Source: Sepiola atlantica
Lineage: Eukaryota > Mollusca > Cephalopoda > Sepiida > Sepiolidae
Assembly (NCBI GenBank): GCA_963556195.1
Contig: OY744517.1
Location: 142,708,847 to 142,772,846, forward strand
DNA length: 64,000 bases
Direction: 5' to 3'
Both the position numbers and the translations under genes were made by a program. Each line of letters opens with the position of its first letter. The stretch's first letter is position 1. The notes under the pieces were generated by a model. The model made no database searches, was not told the origin of the DNA, and was given only the letters and a program-made list of their open reading frames with translations. This document shows, piece by piece, positions 32,733 through 43,570 of the stretch.

Positions 32733-33470
32733 TTGCGGATTGAAGCCGCACTTGAGAACCTGGTCATCACCCTATCTCAGGTCAGAGACATCATAACAAA
32801 CCTTGATACCTCCAAAGCCTGTGGGCCTGATCTTATACAAGCAATAGTAATAAAGAACTGCTCTGCTGAGATGACAGCTGTCCTCTCCAAACTATACAAC
32901 AAATGTCTTGCTGAATCGTGTTTCCCTGACAGTTGGAAAAATGCCTCTGTGGTACCAGTCTTCAAGAATTCTGGAGATACAACTAATCCTCTAAACTACC
33001 GCCTAATCAGTCTACTCCAGATATTTGCTAAAATCTTTGAATCATTAATAAATCTAGCGATAGTCCGGCACCTAATTAATGCTAAACTTCTTTCTGATCA
33101 TCAATACAGATAGGACAAGCACGATCTACTGCAGATATCCTAACGGTCATCTCTAGACGCATATATCATACACTGGACAAGGCAGGTGAAGCTAGGGCGG
33201 TAGCGCTTGATATATCCATAGCCTTTGACAAAGTCTGGCATGAAGGGCTTCTCCTAAAACTGCACTCATATGGTATTACTGGACAAATATTTAATATTTA
33301 TTATGTTAATGGCCGTTCATCTAAGCAACATGACATAAATGCTGGTGTACCCCAGGGATCCATCCTTGGACCTCTACTGTTAGTGATTTTCATAAATGAT
33401 CTCCCTGATGTCATTGAGACTGAGATAGGAATATTTATGAGGACACCACGCTCTACTCTCGTCATGTGGG
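32733..33470 (+). pseudogene. LINE copy B: reverse transcriptase domain
   Basis: A 126-codon frame (32733-33113) has LDTSKACGPDLI, FPDSWKNASVVPVFK and YRLISLLQIFAKIFE (RT motifs 0-2), ending in a stop. The next part reads ALDISIAFDKVWHE, with the first catalytic Asp kept, and INAGVPQGSILGPL. A deletion near 33290 removes the FLTKRK..QVVL part, and the FADD box is lost to a small deletion near 33436. Complements copy A in which catalytic box is missing. Confidence 0.82.
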
Positions 33471-33718
33471 CAAAACCGACGCGCACATATCTGAAGCAAT
33501 GGGTGATTCCTTAGAAAATGACCTCCAGTCTGTAGTGGATTGAGGTAAAAAATGGATGGTAATTTTTTATGCCGCAAAGACAAAGCTTCTTTCCTGCAAT
33601 AACTACAAGAAACCTCTTCAACCATCGATTGCCATGGCAAATAACACCCTGCCTGAGAGTTCATCATTCAAACTCTTCGGTCTAACTTTTACAGATAACA
33701 TGAATTGGAATAAATACA

Positions 33719-34134
33719 TTGAAGACATTGCACAGGGCTGCTGCAAAGAAGGTGGGTTCTCTCTTCCGTGCTAGTGAACTCCTCACACCTGACATTATCG
33801 TATATCTCTACAAAGCCACCATCCGCCCATGCATGGAGTATTGTTGCCACATCTGGGCTGGGGCATCATCCATTAGTCTCTCCCTCTTAGACAAAGTCCA
33901 ACAAACAGTTGCTAACTTAATAGGTTACTCACTTGACCAACCCGACAATCTGCCAAATCCCATCCATTCACTGTGGAGGTCCCCAGATACCGGATAGCCT
34001 TCTACTCCAAAAGCTTATTTCCTTGTGCTGCTTGACACTGGAACTCCCTCCCTGCTCTGTTTTCTTGACGGTATTGACATGCAAAAATTTAAAACTAATG
34101 TAAACAGACATCTCGCTGCACAGCTCCCAATTTA
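33719..34134 (+). pseudogene. LINE copy B: C-terminal region
   Basis: LFRASELLTPDIIVYLYKAT and CMEYCCHIWAGASS in a 92-codon frame, then broken remnants of the WNSLPA and LKTNVN end. Confidence 0.75.
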
Positions 34135-34245
34135 GGTTGACTCCCCCCAAAACCATCACCCTTTTTCTCAGTAGCCCCTTACGTCTACAGTGGCGACCTG
34201 CCTTGTTTGGGGTGAACTATGTTAAAAAAAACAAAAAAAACAAAA

Positions 34246-34256
34246 AACATAACCTT
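34246..34256 (+). repeat. Candidate LINE target-site duplication, right
   Basis: AACATAACCTT directly after the A-rich tail of LINE copy B. Confidence 0.5.
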
Positions 34257-34785
34257 CCCCTAACCTAACCTTCTGTTATTAGTTTTGGTAAAAGTTATTT
34301 GATGACTATTTATTTTTTTGTCCACCTCTTGTTTTTCTCTGCTGGAAATTCTTGACAATCGCCAATTAATGATTTAGTTAATTTACAAGTTGTCGTCTGC
34401 TTTTCCCGCCTTCTGATTGGATGAGCGCTTTGGCAGTTTCCGACTGTTTACTTAAAACAGTCGGAAAAAAGCCGAACGAAAAGTCGACTTTGTCTAGTTC
34501 AAAAGCTATACCAGTGCCTTCAAGATATTAAGAAATGTGTGAATTCAGCGTCAAATAAACCAGTCTGTGTTGATATGCCGTAAAACAAAACAACACCAGT
34601 GTTTTAAGAAGTCACCGTGTATTCATCATTGGTATATATTTTTTTCATGCCTCTTTCTTCTTTCTCTCACCAAAACAAAATCGTTCATCGCATTGTCCTG
34701 TAAAAGTAATTATCACAGAATGTAAACTCGTTTCAATAATTGTCACTGTTATCTTAATTGTTGCATCACATCCTTTTGCCATTTC

Positions 34786-34839
34786 TTCTTCTTCTTCTTC
34801 TTCTTCTTCTTCTTCTTCTTCTTCTTCTTCTTCTTCTTG
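34786..34839. repeat. (CTT)n microsatellite
   Basis: About 18 CTT units. Confidence 0.97.
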
Positions 34840-35083
34840 TATCTATTATCACATCAACAAAACTCTGATCACCATGTTCGCTGGAACGTAGATGAGCAAC
34901 GCAAGCAATTCTAACTGAATTTACCTTGTCTGTACAAATAACTATCTCTATATTAATACATTTTGATACCTATCCGACGTTGCCTGGGATTCATAAATGT
35001 CATTGTAGTTTTATTTTTTGTTTTTCACATTTGTTTTAGACTAACAGAAACAACATTTTAGTTTTTATTGTATTGTGTAAGGC

Positions 35084-35150
<67 letters not shown>
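35084..35150. repeat. (TA)n microsatellite
   Basis: About 66 bases of TA up to the left tip of the next hairpin. Confidence 0.97.
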
Positions 35151-35151
<1 letters not shown>

Positions 35152-35392
35152 CGTAAAATATAATAACATGAAATTACATGATTGTCGATGCAATAATTTA
35201 TTTCAACCTTGCGGTTTTATTCAAGCATCCAACTTAACAATTACATTTTTGATACTCAAGGGAGTATCAAAAATGATACTCAAGGGAGTATCAAAAATGT
35301 AATTGTTAAGTTGGATGCTTGAATAAAACCGCAAGGTTGAAATAAATTATTGCATCGACAATCATGTAATTTCGTGTTATTATATTTTACGT
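35151..35392. mobile_element. Near-perfect foldback MITE, 242 bp
   Basis: Arms of about 107 bp (ACGTAAAATATAATAACATG at each tip) pair with a single mismatch seen. The centre holds GATACTCAAGGGAGTATC repeated twice, so it folds too. TA lies on each side, as for a TA target duplication. The near-identity suggests a young copy. Confidence 0.85.
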
Positions 35393-35463
35393 TATTATTG
35401 CTCTGTTTACCACATTGAGCTCTCTTACCCGGATTTCTTCCTGGAATTATTCCATTATAACAC

Positions 35464-35485
35464 TATATATATATATATATATATT
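35464..35485. repeat. Short (TA)n tract
   Basis: About 22 bases of TA. Confidence 0.9.
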
Positions 35486-35636
35486 TAGATTTTTCACTTA
35501 TAAAATAGATCATTCAGTGAAGACCGGGGTTGTTCCAATAAAAACAAGCTCGATGATACTCGATTACAGAGTACAGAGCATTTATATGTGATTTTATGAA
35601 GGCTTACCAAAGCATTCTTTTCAGGACACCAATAAT

Positions 35637-36587
35637 CACCATTAAAGATATTTTTTCTTACAAATATTATTTATTCAAATTAAATGTTTTTTCCTACACG
35701 TGTTTCACTACCAAGCAGTTACTTGCTTGGCAGATCATCAGGGAAATTAAATGTCTGGAATACTGGTTTCAACTGCCGACAATACACAATGTGGCGTTGC
35801 AATAGTTGAGGTCATTTAAGAAGAGAAGAGGAAAAAAATAAAAATAAAAGTTAAAATTAAAAAACAAGGAAGAACAACGATAAAAAAGAACGTCCAAGAA
35901 AAAGTCTTAGAAGAGTAGCTCATGCATTATTTCTTCCACCAAGCCAACAAGCAAATAATCGGTCCCAAATACATTAAAAAAAAACAAAAAACCGGAACAA
36001 TGTGCGATAATACACTTTCACGTCGGCCGGCACAATGATGAATAAATCCCCACCCCACAAAAAAAACAAAAGAACTAAATCATTCAAGATACCGCTCACA
36101 AGTTACCATTCCAATCCAATGATAGTATGGGAATTCTAAATCCAACTTCTCACAAAGAAAAATCAACATAAATGTTCGTCCGGGTTCGAAGAGCCTTATT
36201 TCAATGGCTGATTTCTTACCCTTCGAAAACTTTTTTGTTTTTTTAAATGTATTTGGGACCGATTATTTGCTTGTTGGCTTGGTAGAAAGAAATAATGCAC
36301 GAGCTACTCTTCTAAGACTTTTTCTATGACTTTCTTTTTTTATCGTTGTTCTTCCTTGTTTTTTAATTTTAACTTTTATTTTTATTTTTTTTCACCTTTT
36401 TTTCTTAAGTGACCTCAACTATTGCAACGCCACATTGTGTATTGTCGGCAGTTGAAACCAGTATTCCAGACATTGAATTTCCCTGATGATCTGCCAAGCA
36501 AGTAACTGCTTGGTAGTGAAACACGTGTAGGAAAAAACATTTAATTTGAATAAATAATATTTGTAAGAAAAAATATATTTAATGGTG
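35637..36587. mobile_element. Long inverted repeat, 951 bp with about 345-bp arms
   Basis: CACCATTAAAGATATTTTTTC at 35637 and its inverse at 36587 begin arms that pair inward to about 35985 and 36235, broken by small indels. The same short frame (YKYYLFKLNVFSYTCFTTKQ) therefore appears on both strands. The central 240 bp is unique and more GC-balanced (CACGTCGGCCGGCAC). The arms contain AAACACGTG next to a GATGATCTGCC block. No transposase. Likely a foldback or long-TIR element. Confidence 0.8.
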
Positions 36588-36702
36588 GAGGAGAACAGCG
36601 AACAACTGATAAAGAGAATAGCAGTAGTTAACCCCTTCATTGTGTCTCTTCGTCAATATAGAAATAGACAAGATAGGAGATTTTATTACTGTTGACTTTT
36701 AA

Positions 36703-36703
36703 T

Positions 36704-36749
<46 letters not shown>
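36703..36749. repeat. (GA)n microsatellite
   Basis: About 46 bases of GA. Confidence 0.96.
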
Positions 36750-36752
<3 letters not shown>

Positions 36753-37855
36753 AAGAGCATAAAATATGAACCGATTGAAGTGTTCAAATATGCAGCAAAA
36801 GGGTGAAATTCATAGATATAAATGTAGTAATGATTGGATATGAGGTGAGTTAATTGTAAATTACGGCAGATGATAATTAAAATGGAAGTTTAGTTTTAAA
36901 AACATATCTCAATTCATCAACTTATGAATATTGTTTAAAATATATTGGAAATAGCTCTATTAAAGGCGCATATTAAACGAACTGGTTCAATATGCTTCAA
37001 CAACTCTTTATAAATCAAACATATAACCTCACGTAAACGCCTCACATACGTAAAAAGAAAAGAGCGTCATCAAAAAACCGTTACGGCAAGTGTTGTTTAT
37101 AATTAATAAAAAAAAACGAAACCTAAAGGATAAAGCCATGATGAAAAAAACTTGTAAAGGTGTCTAATATGCAGTTATTTATAAAGGTTACCTAGTCGTT
37201 TTTATGAAGTTATTAGATGGATAACAAATTCCATCTAGGAAATAATGATACTTTTAGATATTTTATATTAAAATTTAAAGTAAAATTGGATATTTTTATA
37301 TTTAAAGAGAAATAACACTTGCACTCTAGAGTTTACTTCCTTTGCCAAGAAAACATTTGGAAGCATGGGTTATCTGTTCATGGATTTTGACCAGACTATA
37401 TCAAAGAGGGAATAATTAAAATGGAGAAACGCTTTCTGAAATCGGCTTAGCACAGACAATTAAAATCTCATCATAATCAGTAATTCTTTGAGTTGTGAAT
37501 TATTAAAATTTTGAATAAATAATTTATATTGTTAACCTCCATAGAATAGTTTTAATCCATTTTATTTCTTCATATTTGTGTCTTGCCACTCACAAATCAC
37601 ATCATGACACAAGGAAAAGATTTTTGATAAGATACAGACGAACTCTCCGAAATATAAAACAATATAATAACACCTATAGTTTACAAGCCTTTTCTTTTTC
37701 TATATATTTTATTTTTCGAAATTTATTATTTTTAGCTGAGAAACACATGGTATATAAACACTTTTCAATTTAATTACTACTCGCAATTATTTGCTAAATC
37801 TTCGTTTTATGTAAGCAGGATTTTTACTTGTTGAAAACTGCCGGAACAACAACAA
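36750..37855. other. No gene recognised
   Basis: Very AT-rich. One 65-codon chance frame (37576-37773) without motifs. Confidence 0.6.
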
Positions 37856-37857
37856 CA

Positions 37858-37953
<96 letters not shown>

Positions 37954-37989
37954 AATAATAACAACAACAACAACAACAACAACAACAAA
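37856..37989. repeat. (ATT)n(AAC)n compound microsatellite
   Basis: About 31 ATT units, then a few AAT and about nine AAC units. Confidence 0.97.
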
Positions 37990-38136
37990 CTGATAAGGTT
38001 CTTGAACATTCCAAACGCGACTTAATATTTCTCAACAAAAACAAGAGAACTTGTTTAATCATTGATATAGCCTGCCTTTCGATACCAGAGTGCAGGAGAA
38101 AAAACATGGAAAAATGAATAAATATCAAGATCTAAA

Positions 38137-38340
38137 ATGGGAATTAGACTATGGAAATGTAAAGAAGTCAAGGTGATTCCCGTTGTAATTGGAACACTTG
38201 GAACAATAATGGAAAGCCACAATAAATGGATTAAACAGATTGACGAGACAATTTCTTTTCCAATTCAGCAAAAGGCTTGTCTGTTAGGAACGGCGAAAGT
38301 GTTAAGGCACAGCTTGAATGTCAAAAGTCAAGGGAATTGA
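38137..38340 (+). pseudogene. Retroelement polyprotein C-terminal fragment
   Basis: 67 codons from ATG: EVKVIPVVIGTLGTI, then KWIKQIDETISF, then IQQKACLLGTAKVLRHSL. The VIPVVIGALG..(20-30 residues)..LQK.ALLGTA.ILRK pattern is familiar from the very end of polyproteins of some invertebrate non-LTR elements (memory; clade not assigned). RT is absent. A second relic is at 40700-40960. Confidence 0.6.
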
Positions 38341-38400
38341 CTTGATGTTCAAAAAAAAAAAATCCAACCAAAAACATCCAAAAGTTGAGACTACTATGAA

Positions 38401-38557
38401 ATAATAATATTAATAATAATAATAATGATAATAATAATAATAATAATATAATAATATATAATAATATATATGTAATAAGAAATAATAATAATAATAATAA
38501 TAATAATGATAATAATAATATTAATAATAATAATATATATGTAATGACACATGACAA

Positions 38558-38606
<49 letters not shown>
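38401..38606. repeat. (AAT)n-rich imperfect microsatellite
   Basis: About 200 bases of AAT with ATA and GAT interruptions and two ATATATGTAAT inserts. Confidence 0.94.
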
Positions 38607-38610
<4 letters not shown>

Positions 38611-39049
38611 AAATAAATAAATAACAAAACACGTACTCGATCTGTTTAATGATGACGTAACTTCTTAGTTTTGCGGTTTATGGATAAATAAAAAAAAAAC
38701 TCGTATTATTTGTTCTGTCTTTGAGTGCCAAGCAATTACAGAAGCGTAATAATACTTTATCTGTCAATCCTAAACGATCACTTGTTATTTATAAATGAAA
38801 GCAACAGGGCGTTACCCGAGATCGTCTCGCATCCGGCCTCCTTCGACTCTCCCTTCTGTTTTTATACCTTTAGCTTTTGCTATGCATACGTTTTTTGTTT
38901 TAATTAATTACGCTCAGAAACGACATAATGATTCAACGGCTTTCTTCCTTGAACAGCCATCTTATCTCAGTCAATACAACGGTTTACCCGTTTCCATATT
39001 TGCAACAAAATTGAACATGATATCAGTTTAACGCGGGGTGACAAGTTAG
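38607..39049. other. No gene recognised
   Basis: Two overlapping 60-78 codon frames at 38725-39031 with no known motif. Confidence 0.5.
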
Positions 39050-39220
39050 CTCTCATCTAGGTGGCACTCTGGCTGTTAAAAACTCTCCGAGAACAGACCT
39101 GTCGGCGTTCCCCAGTATGGGCGCCTTGACGACCGTCAATATACCAAACCTCTCCCAAAAGAAGAAACAATGACTGAGAAGATACACCTCCTATGACCAA
39201 ATCGGGCGATACCACATCCT
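39050..39220 (+). repeat. Dispersed repeat family D, copy 2
   Basis: CTGTCGGCGTTCCCCAG, ATGGGCGCCTTG, CGACCGTCAATA and CACCTCCTA blocks in family order. It directly precedes a LINE family 1 3' end. Confidence 0.65.
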
Positions 39221-39221
39221 G

Positions 39222-39455
39222 CAAAGACGAGTGTGATAGTTTAGGACAGACAATACCACAGGGTTGCTTCTCGGCTGACTATAAATTGCCGTTTTCAAGT
39301 CAAATGTAAACAAATTATTGTCGAGTCGTCCTTTGAAATAGTCAATTTCTGGCCAGTTCCAACCATCGCTACTCACCCCTCGGTGTTTAACGGTCTACCT
39401 GTCAAATTCGATAACCCTTATCCTCGAATGGCATGTGGACTTTGATAATCGGTGA
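39222..39455 (+). pseudogene. LINE family 1, 3' end fragment
   Basis: Reads IPQGCFSADYKLPFSSQM-type codons (the IP.GC....YN..VFKSNVNK end with a frameshift), then AACCCTTATCCTCGAATGGC and ACTTTGATAATCGGTGA. Confidence 0.65.
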
Positions 39456-39599
39456 CCCGATGATAAACAAAGGTTGCCGAAATGATGCGAAGGTGAACCT
39501 CGGCTGGTATTAAAAAAACCCATTCCTCTCGTTTTTCACGAAAAAAAGATGTGGTCCAAGGCCGGAAGATAAGGAAAACCAGCTTCACCGGGCGGAGGA

Positions 39600-39780
39600 G
39601 TCACGCTGGTTTGCTACAGAACTAGCTAAGGACGGAATCGTCGGTATTCCTCAATAGAGGCGCCCTGGCGACCGTCAATAAACCAATCATTCTTTCAAAG
39701 TAGGAGGGAATGTCTGGCAGGGCTACTTCCTAGGTACGAGATGAACAATACCTAGTTCCGACAAAGAATAATCCGATATT
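39600..39780 (+). repeat. Dispersed repeat family D, copy 3
   Basis: ATCGTCGGTATTCCTCAATA, GAGGCGCCCTGGCGACCG and TCAATAAACCAATC blocks; about 550 bp after copy 2 in the same orientation. Confidence 0.65.
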
Positions 39781-39877
39781 TCAAGTCAGCCCCAAGATTG
39801 CCAGAATGATGTCCATGAAAACCTCAACTTGTATAACAACGCGTCCATCTATTAAATCATTTGCTGATCGTCATTAA

Positions 39878-40097
39878 CATTTTGGTACTTCTGCAGTTTA
39901 CGGACCATGCTATTTTTTAGATAGGATTTTCAAGTTAAATTCAATGTTTACGGTATCTTTTGTTTATTAAATTGTTAGGTGAAAGTACATATTAGTTAAC
40001 AAAGCCCCCTTCCCATGTTAAGAATGGGTTTCTAAATAATAACGTTATTATTTCAGCACGGTCCGTCAACTGCAGAAGTACCGACATTCTTATTCAA
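39878..40097. mobile_element. Possible MITE, 220 bp
   Basis: GGTACTTCTGCAGTTTACGG at 39884 is mirrored at 40065-40090 (GGTACTTCTGCAGTTGACGG on the minus strand). Arms about 30 bp, AT-rich centre. Confidence 0.55.
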
Positions 40098-40699
40098 TCG
40101 TCGTACCGCCACTACTGCGTTGTCTTCATTTGTATAGACTAGTTTGACTCCTTGCATAGAATAGTGTACATTTTATATGATTATTTTTAATTTATAGGTA
40201 AGCTCCTCGAAATTGCAGAGAAATTAACGCAGATTCATGATAACCCATGTTCTCATTCCTCGACCCCATAGCATATTTATTCTTTTTGTAATTCATATAA
40301 TTTTCAACTTTCGAGAGAGTAAAACTGTAACAGTGATAAACTTTGATATCTATTTCCTCTGGTGGAGAGCAACCCTAATGTGCTTGTTGGGTCAGGCGAT
40401 GACCAATCAGACTATTCAGCGTAGCAATTTCTACCGGACCTTTCTAGGACTCCATCCGGATAAATCTAGGGTTCGCAGAGCAGACAAAAAGTATCTAGAC
40501 AGCTCCGAAGTAAGACGCCTACACTCTCTCCTGCTACCTGTCGACTAGATACTCCAGCACGGCTATCATCGCTTAACGATATACAACTATCATCTTTACT
40601 GTTTATTGATGTCCCACCCAAATACACGTACAAAAATAAAACAAAAACAAAATATAAAATTAATACCACTTTTGGATTCCTCGTACACGTTCACTACAG

Positions 40700-40960
40700 A
40701 AAAGTCGTGTTTGATCTTGTTATAGGTCTTTCTTTTCAATTGCATCCGCATACAGAGAACCAGACAGACATCATAGCAGACATCATACCAGTAATTATAA
40801 GAGTAACAGGACTAATGAAAAAGAATTTCAAAAGCTATCTGGCGAGTATACCCGGTGAACCGAGTGCAAGAGACATACAAACAACTGCACTTAAAAGGGA
40901 CGGTTAGAATCTTAAAAAGATCTCTAGGCTGGAGTGTCTGAAATAGCTGGTGAATGTCTG
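40700..40960 (+). pseudogene. Retroelement polyprotein C-terminal fragment (second copy)
   Basis: With one frameshift: IADIIPVIIRVTGLMKKNF, then DIQTTALK and GTVRILKRSLGW, the same domain as at 38137-38340 (V/IIPV.IG..G, then LKGT.RILKR). The 3' sequence after it has TGGTGAATGTCTGGCATCTG. Older and more damaged than the first. Confidence 0.5.
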
Positions 40961-42199
40961 GCATCTGATAGGATGCCCCATCTCCAGCAAAAACAGAAAG
41001 ATAAGAAAAATAAAAAATAGGGAGAAACAGAAAAAAATGACAGCTTATTTATTTCATGGCCTAGCTTAATTTGATTGTTTCTTGTTTTAATTGATAATCA
41101 CATTCCAATTTTTCATAAAACAACAAAAACATTGGATATATTCATATATGCATAACTATCTACAATCTCACTGAATGTATAATATTGATAACAAAGATAG
41201 TATTATTTCAAATATTTGATTACATTTTTACACAATATTGTTTTTGTAAATTCATTAATTTTTACCATTATTTTTGAATTCATCCGACTGAATGAATTCA
41301 GAGCTAAAAAACAAATGTATAAAAATTGCGAACGTGATCTGCCGCTCGCTGTCTTCGTTTGAATTCGGTGTTCGATTCCAACTCTGTTCCATTTTGAAAG
41401 ACGTTGCAATGATACTATGAACAACAAGCCTCCAAATCAAGACAAACATATCTTCCAATCAAACACAATCCATCAGCTTAGGCCCCAAGGGATCATCTAT
41501 CTCAGAACACCGAAACCCAGACCTTCTCTGCTGGAATATATATAGAGATATAACTTGCCCACACCGCGAGACCACTCGAGATTTTCATCTGTTAATCCAT
41601 GGGCATAAAAAAAACTGACTGACCTTGAGGTCGAACATTTGGTATGAACATTACTTTTGGAAAATATCAAGTAATTCATAATTACAGAATGTAACCTTGT
41701 ATCCACGAAGACATTACTATTTCAAAAGTCAGCCAATTTCTTGGGTGGCCTCTCTTCTCTTAGATATTCTTATTCATATAAAATGACGTCTCAATCGGTA
41801 AGATTAAAAACAATAAGGAAGAAAGAATACGTTTCAAACTGGAACATTAAAAAAATAAAAATAAAACGAATCAATCGCTATAGAAAAGAAGGGGGAAAAA
41901 GAAAGAAAACGTCTCATTATGGAAATAGAATGCTGATTTCTTTCAGAATTTATTTTAGACGGCGGAGAGGGGGTGGGTGTCGGACTTGCTATTTGCTTAC
42001 TCCCTTCTCCTTAATACTTGAAATTATTCCGTCCAGCAGTTTTTTACTCGCTAGTTGTTGCGTGACGCGATGGCAGTACATATATTTATTTATATACACA
42101 TACACACCCATTGGAATTTATTATAGAGTGAAGGATGGTCTAAACCTGATAATGGTATTGGCTACACAATATTACTCTATTAGTCTGCTATATATTATA
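40961..42199. other. No gene recognised
   Basis: Includes a 185-codon frame (41741-42298) rich in Tyr, Ile, Ser and Arg, low complexity, crossing a Helitron-like end. I do not regard it as coding. ATTCCGTCCAGCAGTTTTTT at 42027 and GTTGCGTGACGCGATGG at 42056 resemble phrases of retroposon 3' regions. Confidence 0.5.
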
Positions 42200-42235
42200 T
42201 TAGCTGTACATATGCGGCGTTGCCCTGGAGTTTTG
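42200..42235 (-). mobile_element. Helitron-like 3' terminus
   Basis: On the minus strand CCAGGGCAACGCCGC is followed by 12 bases and CTAA|T (a CTRR end). Same GGGCAACGCC phrase as near 10713 and 11184. Confidence 0.35.
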
Positions 42236-43289
42236 AATTTCATTTTTGTTTCGTTCATTGCCTTTCAGTCTTTCAGGTCACTAGTTATTAAAATATAAAC
42301 AGTTTTCGAAAAGATAAATCATAAACAAATCTGTTTGGTAATAAAATCTTACGAAATGTTCAAATGTCTTTGCAACTAAAGGTTAGCGTTTTGTAATTCT
42401 TTTAATTGAAAAAATCACGTGTATTCGTATCTACAAACACAGACATGATCGCCGAATCGTGGTCCCCACTGACGTAATATAAAATGGTTTGCCTTTGTAT
42501 GAATTCTAATTCCGTTTTTAGTTTTTCTTCTTTTAATTGTTTGAAATAGTTTCGACGAAGAAAGAAATAAGAATAACAATCAGAATATTATCACTTAAAA
42601 GTGTAGAGCGTCGGGTTGGTCGTCTGAAGTTTCATAAGAAATGTACCATGCAGCTTCTCTTCCATTAAAATCAGGTTTATTTAACAGTTTTGTTAAACAA
42701 TACAGGCACATAAGAGTACATGAATGCAAGGCAAGTTGGTTTGGGAGGCATGTATTGCATAAATGTAATTGGGTCGAGGTCTTTACTCTCGAACGGGAAT
42801 TTATATCTCGCCTTGAGTTTATTCCCTCTCCATGACGAGAGGTGAAAAGACATGTCATGTCTGTCTACATTGACGCCTCGACTGGAACTGATCAATTTTC
42901 GCGCCAATTTCAAGCTAGGCGAAAAGGAAATGTTCGAAACGCCTGATGTATTTCTACGCGAGTTTGGACATGTCTGTGTTAGCCAACCGAACCACAACTA
43001 ATCACTACGCAAGGGATTACATATTAATACAAAAAGAAAATAGATATAAATCATCTGACTGCTACAACTGTATTTTCAGTGGGTACATAATTGTTGCCTT
43101 CATCGGGTACGATTTCACCAGTTTTTATAATCAAATCGAGAACGTGCGAACTTGCTTGTTTATAATTATTAGATGATCGTGACTGCGTGTGCATACGAAT
43201 TACTTTCCTGTATGTTTCATTCAATCAATAAATTTTACTGGCGAAAATAGTAAAGTGCAACAAAGACAGAAGATATTGCATCTATCTAC
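42236..43289. other. No gene recognised
   Basis: Overlapping 64-106 codon frames at 42595-42997, mostly minus, with no motif I know; that sub-region is less AT-rich. It may be an old mobile-element fragment or unidentified coding DNA. Confidence 0.4.
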
Positions 43290-43570
43290 TATCTTAATGT
43301 TTTTTCAAGGCGACTTTAATCCTGGATAGCGAAGGCATCGTCATTACCTCCTTTGGCAGGCCGTTCCAAAGACCAGAAACATCGACAAAGAATGCTGTCT
43401 TTCTTTTGTCGAGACGAAGCGATGATGGTTCATATTCTGTAGGTGTGCACGAAGACCGCGACTAGGTGTTGGAGTGAAACACTCCTCTAAAGGTGGATTT
43501 ACATTCCCGTTTATGATGCTATATGCCGGAATGAGGTCTCTTCGCACACTTCGCTGCTCATTGAGACTTC
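43290..43570 (-). pseudogene. LINE family 3 (CR1/L2-like) RT C-terminal fragment
   Basis: The minus strand reads RDLIPAYSIINGNVNPPLEE, FTPTPSRGLRAHLQ, STKERQHS, then after a frameshift SGLWNGLPKEVMTMPSLSR and IKVALKKH. This is the RRLRGDLI..YKI..G....FF....LRGH...WN.LP..V....S...FK..L pattern of CR1/L2-type LINE C-termini. A sister copy is at 46640-47125. Confidence 0.75.

Larger units (their letters stand above)
31518..34245 (+). mobile_element. LINE family 2 copy B, 5'-truncated retrotransposon
   Basis: APE-type non-LTR element of 2.7 kb: part of the endonuclease, linker, RT, C-terminal region, a 3' UTR with CCTTACGTCTACAGTGG and TTGTTTGGGGTGAACTA, and an A-rich AAAAAAAACAAAAAAAACAA tail. 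It is bracketed by an 11-bp direct repeat (31507-31517 and 34246-34256), the expected target duplication. Many stops and frameshifts make it inactive. Confidence 0.75.
31184..34516. mobile_element. TIR-bearing DNA element interrupted by a LINE
   Basis: ACTGGTCAAGCTTTTGAATC.. at 31184 is mirrored by the sequence ending at 34516, whose reverse complement is CACTGGTATAGCTTTTGAAC.. A second direct copy of the same terminal sequence lies at 31430. AGTCGGAAAAAGCCGAA segments next to the ends are shared too. No transposase is visible, so this looks like a non-autonomous element (about 0.6 kb without the LINE) split by the insertion at 31518-34245. The exact target duplication was not found. Confidence 0.5.

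Noticed and set aside
35596..36640. Pair of near-identical 69- and 73-codon genes in opposite orientation
   Set aside because: They are the two arms of one long inverted repeat and have no independent coding evidence.
41741..42298. 185-codon plus frame
   Set aside because: Low-complexity, Tyr/Ile/Arg-rich residues, no domain, and it crosses a Helitron-like end and retroposon-like 3' phrases.
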